Position numbers and translations under genes: made by a program. This document shows positions 60,769-64,000 of a DNA stretch of 64,000 bases, one piece after another. How positions within the stretch are numbered: the stretch's first letter is position 1; every line of letters begins with the position of its first letter. Below the pieces are notes generated by a model that worked only from the letters and a program-made list of their open reading frames with translations, had not been told where the DNA came from and did not search any database. Where the stretch lies: contig JABWCN010000015.1 of assembly GCA_013359135.1 (NCBI GenBank), positions 1-64,000 of the forward strand, in the 5' to 3' direction. The DNA is from Pseudobdellovibrionaceae bacterium (GTDB taxonomy: Bacteria > Bdellovibrionota > Bdellovibrionia > Bdellovibrionales > Bdellovibrionaceae).

Positions 60769-61286
60769 AGAATCAACTTTTTTAGTTCTTCTTGGGAGTA
60801 AACATAGTCTGCATAGATCATTGTGTTTGTTATATTTCGATGTCCCAAGGCTACCTGGACTAATCGAATATCTTTTGTTTTTTTATAGAGTTGAATAGCA
60901 AAGGTATGTCTCAGGCAGTGAAACTTTTTCTCTACTGGTCTATAGTGAAGCCAAATCTGATAAAGTCTATCGTAAGTAATATCAAAAATCCTAGTCCCTG
61001 AAATCCCCCCAAGATATCGTTGCAAATCTAAGGCTAAAATACTAGGTAATGGAATTTCCCTGTCATTGCTGCCTTTGATCCCGCGAATAAACAGAGATTG
61101 GTCGTAGGAATTGAAGTCTGTTTTTTGTAAATTCAAAAGTTCTTGAGCTCTTCCTCCGGTTCTAAGGGCCAATCTTAATATTAGACAGTTTCTAACGTCA
61201 GAGTCCTTGTAGGTGTCTAAAATCTTATTCAAACGCTCTAGCTCTGGGGTCAATAAGTATTTATTTTTGTTTAACTGATATCTCAT
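60765..61286 (-). CDS. Stand-alone tyrosine recombinase catalytic domain
   Basis: 173 residues, only the catalytic part of a phage-integrase/Xer family enzyme. Catalytic set: Arg46 in RTGGRAQELLNL, Lys71 in IKGSNDREIPL, His-x-x-Arg in FHCLRHTFA (123-126), His149-Arg150 in ALGHRNITNT, and Tyr158 in TMIYADY. No N-terminal core-binding (SAM-like) domain is present, so it would depend on a partner or act as a minimal recombinase. It sits about 300 bases before the GC step near 61.6 kb, and may be a remnant or an active element of a mobile segment. Confidence 0.8.
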   Translation of the reverse strand: MRYQLNKNKYLLTPELERLNKILDTYKDSDVRNCLILRLALRTGGRAQELLNLQKTDFNSYDQSLFIRGIKGSNDREIPLPSILALDLQRYLGGISGTRIFDITYDRLYQIWLHYRPVEKKFHCLRHTFAIQLYKKTKDIRLVQVALGHRNITNTMIYADYVYSQEELKKLIL

Positions 61287-61717
61287 TCTTGATTCTTAAA
61301 TCCTTATCTCGTGATTCAACAATTAAAGAGCAATTTAAGCAAACAAATATAAGCGAATATTTATCACATAAACAACGCAACGCATATGCGGCACGAGCGC
61401 AAATCTATCATTCTCGGATAAATAACAATGCGACGCGTAATTTTTTTGAAAGGCAGATTTTGTTTAAACACTTAAATATCAATAATTAAAATACTTAATA
61501 AAATTATATATTTAACACTAAAGCTTATAACTATAAGCTTAAGTCTGAATCGAAAAAGGGGGTATACGGGTATCCCTCAAGTGATTCTTTTGTGGTTTCA
61601 ATAACTTAGCTTGACCCTCCAAAGACCCTTCTGGAATCATATCTGTATTATACAACGCTATTTATTGTGAATAACAACACTAATGTTGTGAAAAGGAATA
61701 GTCCAGACGGGGTTTGA
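61287..61717. other. Non-coding junction where base composition changes
   Basis: 431 bases without a good gene. 61287-61550 is AT-rich like the DNA to the left; from about 61690 onwards GC is clearly higher and codon use changes. Inside is a 20-bp palindrome AAGCTTATA-AC-TATAAGCTT (61521-61540) and a G-rich stretch (about 61556-61570). The one open frame, from a TTG at 61289, has no support. This is the likely place of an insertion edge, or of an assembly join. Confidence 0.6.
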
Positions 61718-62308
61718 ATGGAATTGGAAGGTCAGGGGTTAGGTCCAGAAGGGTTTGAAAAGGGGGCATTTGACGAGGGGTTTTTAGGCGATGATTTAGG
61801 TCCTCGTTCAAAGACATCTTTAAGGATGCATTATGAAGCCCAGGTTCAAGTCGTTCGAAATCAGATCGGCAATCTCGAAGAAATTCGCGGGAATTTAGGC
61901 CTTTCTCAACGCAAAATGGCCCAACTTCTTTTGGTCGATCCCTCCACTTGGACTCGTTGGACAAAGCATGGTGATGAAGCGCCCCCACATATTTGGCGCG
62001 CTTTGCAGTGGTATTTGGCTTTGAAAGAGAAAATCCCTGGTTTAACTCCGCAATATTTCATTTCAACCAGTCCGCAGGTTTTGCATCAAAAAGCCTTGAA
62101 AGAATTGGATCTTGAGCGCCAAGAACGCATCGAAAATATGGGGAATTTGTCGTTACAGCTGCAAAATTTGACTCGCGAACGCACGGATTTAAATCAGGAG
62201 CTTTTAAAGCTGAAAAAAGACCTGAATTTTCACAAGAAGATGAGTATAGTCATCCTTCTTATTAGTTTTTCTTGGGCAGCCGTCTTTTGGTTTTGGAAAG
62301 GTCTATGA
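61718..62308 (+). CDS. HTH-domain protein with coiled coil and C-terminal membrane helix
   Basis: 196 residues: an acidic/Gly-rich start (1-36), an XRE-type HTH (about 45-75, RGNLGLSQRKMAQLLLVDPS, then WTRWTKHG), a coiled coil (about 130-170, LQNLTRERTDLNQELLKLKK), and a C-terminal helix (SIVILLISFSWAAVFWFWKG) that would anchor it to the membrane. A membrane-tethered DNA-binding protein is unusual. Its TGA overlaps the argS ATG (ATGA). GC is higher than to the left. ATG at 61826 is an alternative start. Confidence 0.78.
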   Translation: MELEGQGLGPEGFEKGAFDEGFLGDDLGPRSKTSLRMHYEAQVQVVRNQIGNLEEIRGNLGLSQRKMAQLLLVDPSTWTRWTKHGDEAPPHIWRALQWYLALKEKIPGLTPQYFISTSPQVLHQKALKELDLERQERIENMGNLSLQLQNLTRERTDLNQELLKLKKDLNFHKKMSIVILLISFSWAAVFWFWKGL

Positions 62309-64000
62309 TTAAGCACGATTCAATCCGACATTTAGTAACGCAGACAATTTTAAACGTCGTTTCTTCGACCTATCCTGAATTAATCCCCCAAGTTCTTGCC
62401 AAAGAAGCCCTTGAAGATGAAATCTATAAAGCTCTTGTGTTAGCTCCCCAATCTGAATTGGGTGATTTGGCATTTGGCTGTTTTATTCTGGCGAAAAACT
62501 TGAAAAAATCCCCGGCGGATGTGGCGAAAGCTATTGCCGCGGGAATTATGGATACCGACCTCAAAGCAGTTGCTGCAGGTCCTTATGTGAATATCACTGT
62601 TGCCTCCGCAATCCACGGCGAACAAGTGATCAGGAAAATTTTAGATGGCAGCTACTTTAAAAAGCAGCTTGTTGAAAAATCACCTAAGACCATGATCGAG
62701 TACTCGCAGCCCAATACTCATAAAGAATTGCACGTGGGTCACATGCGCAATCTTTGTTTGGGTGATGCTTTAGTACGCATGCTTCGTTATTCAGGGCGCG
62801 AGATCGTTTCTTCAACTTTCCCAGGCGATATGGGGACTCACGTGGCAAAGTGCTTGTGGTACATGAAGAAGCACAATCAAGAGCCAGAGCCAGAAACGGG
62901 TAAAGGTGAATGGTTGGGGCGCATGTATTCAAAAGCGAATCTTTTGCTTGAAGATCAGAACGGAACCCCGCAGGAAGCTATTAATAGACAAGAATTAACG
63001 GCCATTCTGCACGAGCTTGAATCTAAATCAGGACCTTATTTTGAATTGTGGAAAACCACGCGGGAGTGGTCGATCGAATTGATGAAGAAGGTCTATAAAT
63101 GGGCCGACGTCACTTTCGACGAGTGGTATTTTGAATCCACCATGGACACGCCTTCTGCGCAATGGGTGAAAGAGCTTTATGCGGAAGGAAAGCTTGAGCT
63201 TTCTGAAGGAGCCATCGGGAAAAACCTAGAATCTGAAAATCTAGGTTTCTGTATGCTTTTAAAATCAGACGGCACGGGTTTGTACGCGACTAAGGATTTG
63301 TTGTTAGCAAAACATAAATTCGAAGACGTGAAGATTGAAAAAAGCGTTTATGTCGTAGATATGCGCCAAGCTTTGCATTTCAAACAGGTCTTTCGTGTTT
63401 TAGAAATCTTAGGTTTTGAACAAGCAAAGAATTGCTTCCACTTACAGTATAATTACGTCGAACTTCCAGATGGCGCGATGAGTTCGCGCAAAGGCAATAT
63501 CGTACCTTTAACGGATCTTGTGCATCGTATGGAAGATCATGTGAAGACAACATATCTTGCTCGTTACACAAATGAATGGACGGCGGAAGAAATTCAAAAA
63601 ACCGCAGAGCAAGTGGCAAAGGGTGCAATCTTTTACGGTATGCTTCGCATGGATACTAATAAGAAGATCGTCTTTGATATGAATGAATGGCTAAAACTAG
63701 ACGGGGAGTCTGGTCCGTTTATTCAATATTCGCACGCACGTATTTCAAGTTTGGCGCGTAAGTTCCCACGCACGAGCCAACAAGTTAAATGGGATGTCTT
63801 AACTCACCCAGCTGAAAGACAGCTATTGCAAGCGCTTTTCGGATTTAATTCTTCTGTGGCTCAGGCCGCGGAAAACTTTAAGCCGGCTGCGATCTGTACT
63901 TATTTGTATGAGTTAGCGAAAAAGTTTAACGTCTTTTATCATGAGTGTGCGATCGGCACAGAAAAAGATGAAGCTCTTCGTGAAGCTCGCTTGGCTTTAA
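62305..64000 (+). CDS. argS: Arginyl-tRNA synthetase (3' end beyond the window)
   Basis: 565 residues are visible, with the window ending before the stop. ArgRS N-terminal additional domain (about 1-110), the HIGH-type motif HVGHMRNLCLGDALVR (about residue 142), WEF-like GPYFELWKTTREWS, and KMSKS-type AMSSRKGNIVPLTDL, all of class I ArgRS, then the anticodon-binding DALR region beginning. It charges tRNA-Arg. The start is the ATG at 62305, overlapping the HTH gene's stop. Codon use is clearly richer in GC than the genes to the left of 61.5 kb. Confidence 0.96.
   Translation, partial: MIKHDSIRHLVTQTILNVVSSTYPELIPQVLAKEALEDEIYKALVLAPQSELGDLAFGCFILAKNLKKSPADVAKAIAAGIMDTDLKAVAAGPYVNITVASAIHGEQVIRKILDGSYFKKQLVEKSPKTMIEYSQPNTHKELHVGHMRNLCLGDALVRMLRYSGREIVSSTFPGDMGTHVAKCLWYMKKHNQEPEPETGKGEWLGRMYSKANLLLEDQNGTPQEAINRQELTAILHELESKSGPYFELWKTTREWSIELMKKVYKWADVTFDEWYFESTMDTPSAQWVKELYAEGKLELSEGAIGKNLESENLGFCMLLKSDGTGLYATKDLLLAKHKFEDVKIEKSVYVVDMRQALHFKQVFRVLEILGFEQAKNCFHLQYNYVELPDGAMSSRKGNIVPLTDLVHRMEDHVKTTYLARYTNEWTAEEIQKTAEQVAKGAIFYGMLRMDTNKKIVFDMNEWLKLDGESGPFIQYSHARISSLARKFPRTSQQVKWDVLTHPAERQLLQALFGFNSSVAQAAENFKPAAICTYLYELAKKFNVFYHECAIGTEKDEALREARLAL

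Noticed and set aside
61289-61489. 66-residue plus-strand frame beginning with TTG
   Set aside because: No ribosome site, TTG start, composition like random AT-rich DNA.
1-64000. CRISPR array or insertion sequence
   Set aside because: No regularly spaced repeats and no transposase-like proteins were seen; the recombinase at 60765 is the only mobile-element-type gene.

Overview
The window looks like chromosomal DNA of an AT-rich member of the Bdellovibrionota (a Bdellovibrio-like Gram-negative predator or a close relative). This assignment is inferred from gene content: a gliding-type Agl/Glt motor cluster, many lipoproteins and outer-membrane barrels, several secreted peptidases, a GYF-PilZ protein, the trpS-scpA-scpB block and fatty-acid genes next to rpmF. 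No 16S gene or species marker is present. Gene density is high. Most genes in the left two thirds lie on the minus strand in long operons with short gaps or stop/start overlaps.

Region 1 (1-1,180): end of an incomplete gene, a decayed small secreted ORF, a tRNA-Val(GAC) on the minus strand, and little else. Region 2 (1,179-14,612, all minus): a TolQ/R-type motor (one ExbB/AglR-like and two ExbD-like proteins), a 991-residue TPR protein, a TonB-like AgmX/PglI-type transducer, lipoproteins, a beta-barrel, a second TPR protein and a vWA lipoprotein, followed by rsmG, a SpoU-type RNA methyltransferase and a predicted secreted caspase-fold peptidase. This resembles the Myxococcus Agl-Glt gliding machinery.

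Region 3 (14,846-26,813): prolyl oligopeptidase, pseudouridine synthase, QueD, an SDR enzyme, a small Cys/His protein, an EmrAB-TolC-like efflux operon divergent from its MarR regulator across a 53-bp perfect palindrome, an orphan oligopeptide-type binding protein and an acyl-CoA dehydrogenase. Region 4 (26,986-36,812, plus): M50 site-2 protease, trpS, scpA and scpB with unusual acidic extensions, then a 1,450-residue protein with a signal peptide, two ClpB-like AAA+ modules and an FtsH-like M41 peptidase domain, followed by a Ser-rich lipoprotein. This large protein is the most unusual gene in the window.

Region 5 (36,823-51,494): PotD-like protein, nrdB, nrdA with upstream NrdR boxes and a hairpin, radical SAM protein, MnmC-like methyltransferase, GYF-PilZ protein, patatin, DedA, an outer-membrane protein, M23 lipoprotein, glyA, rpiB. 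Region 6 (51,579-56,944, minus): DUF177-rpmF-fabH-fabD-fabG-acpP-fabF, without plsX between rpmF and fabH. Region 7 (57,107-60,236, minus): an ABC importer of the NMT1/THI5 type behind a 2OG-Fe(II) oxygenase-like gene. Region 8 (60,424-64,000): small secreted protein, a stand-alone tyrosine recombinase, then a sharp rise in GC at about 61.55-61.7 kb leading into an HTH-TM protein and argS. That step is either transferred DNA or an assembly join.
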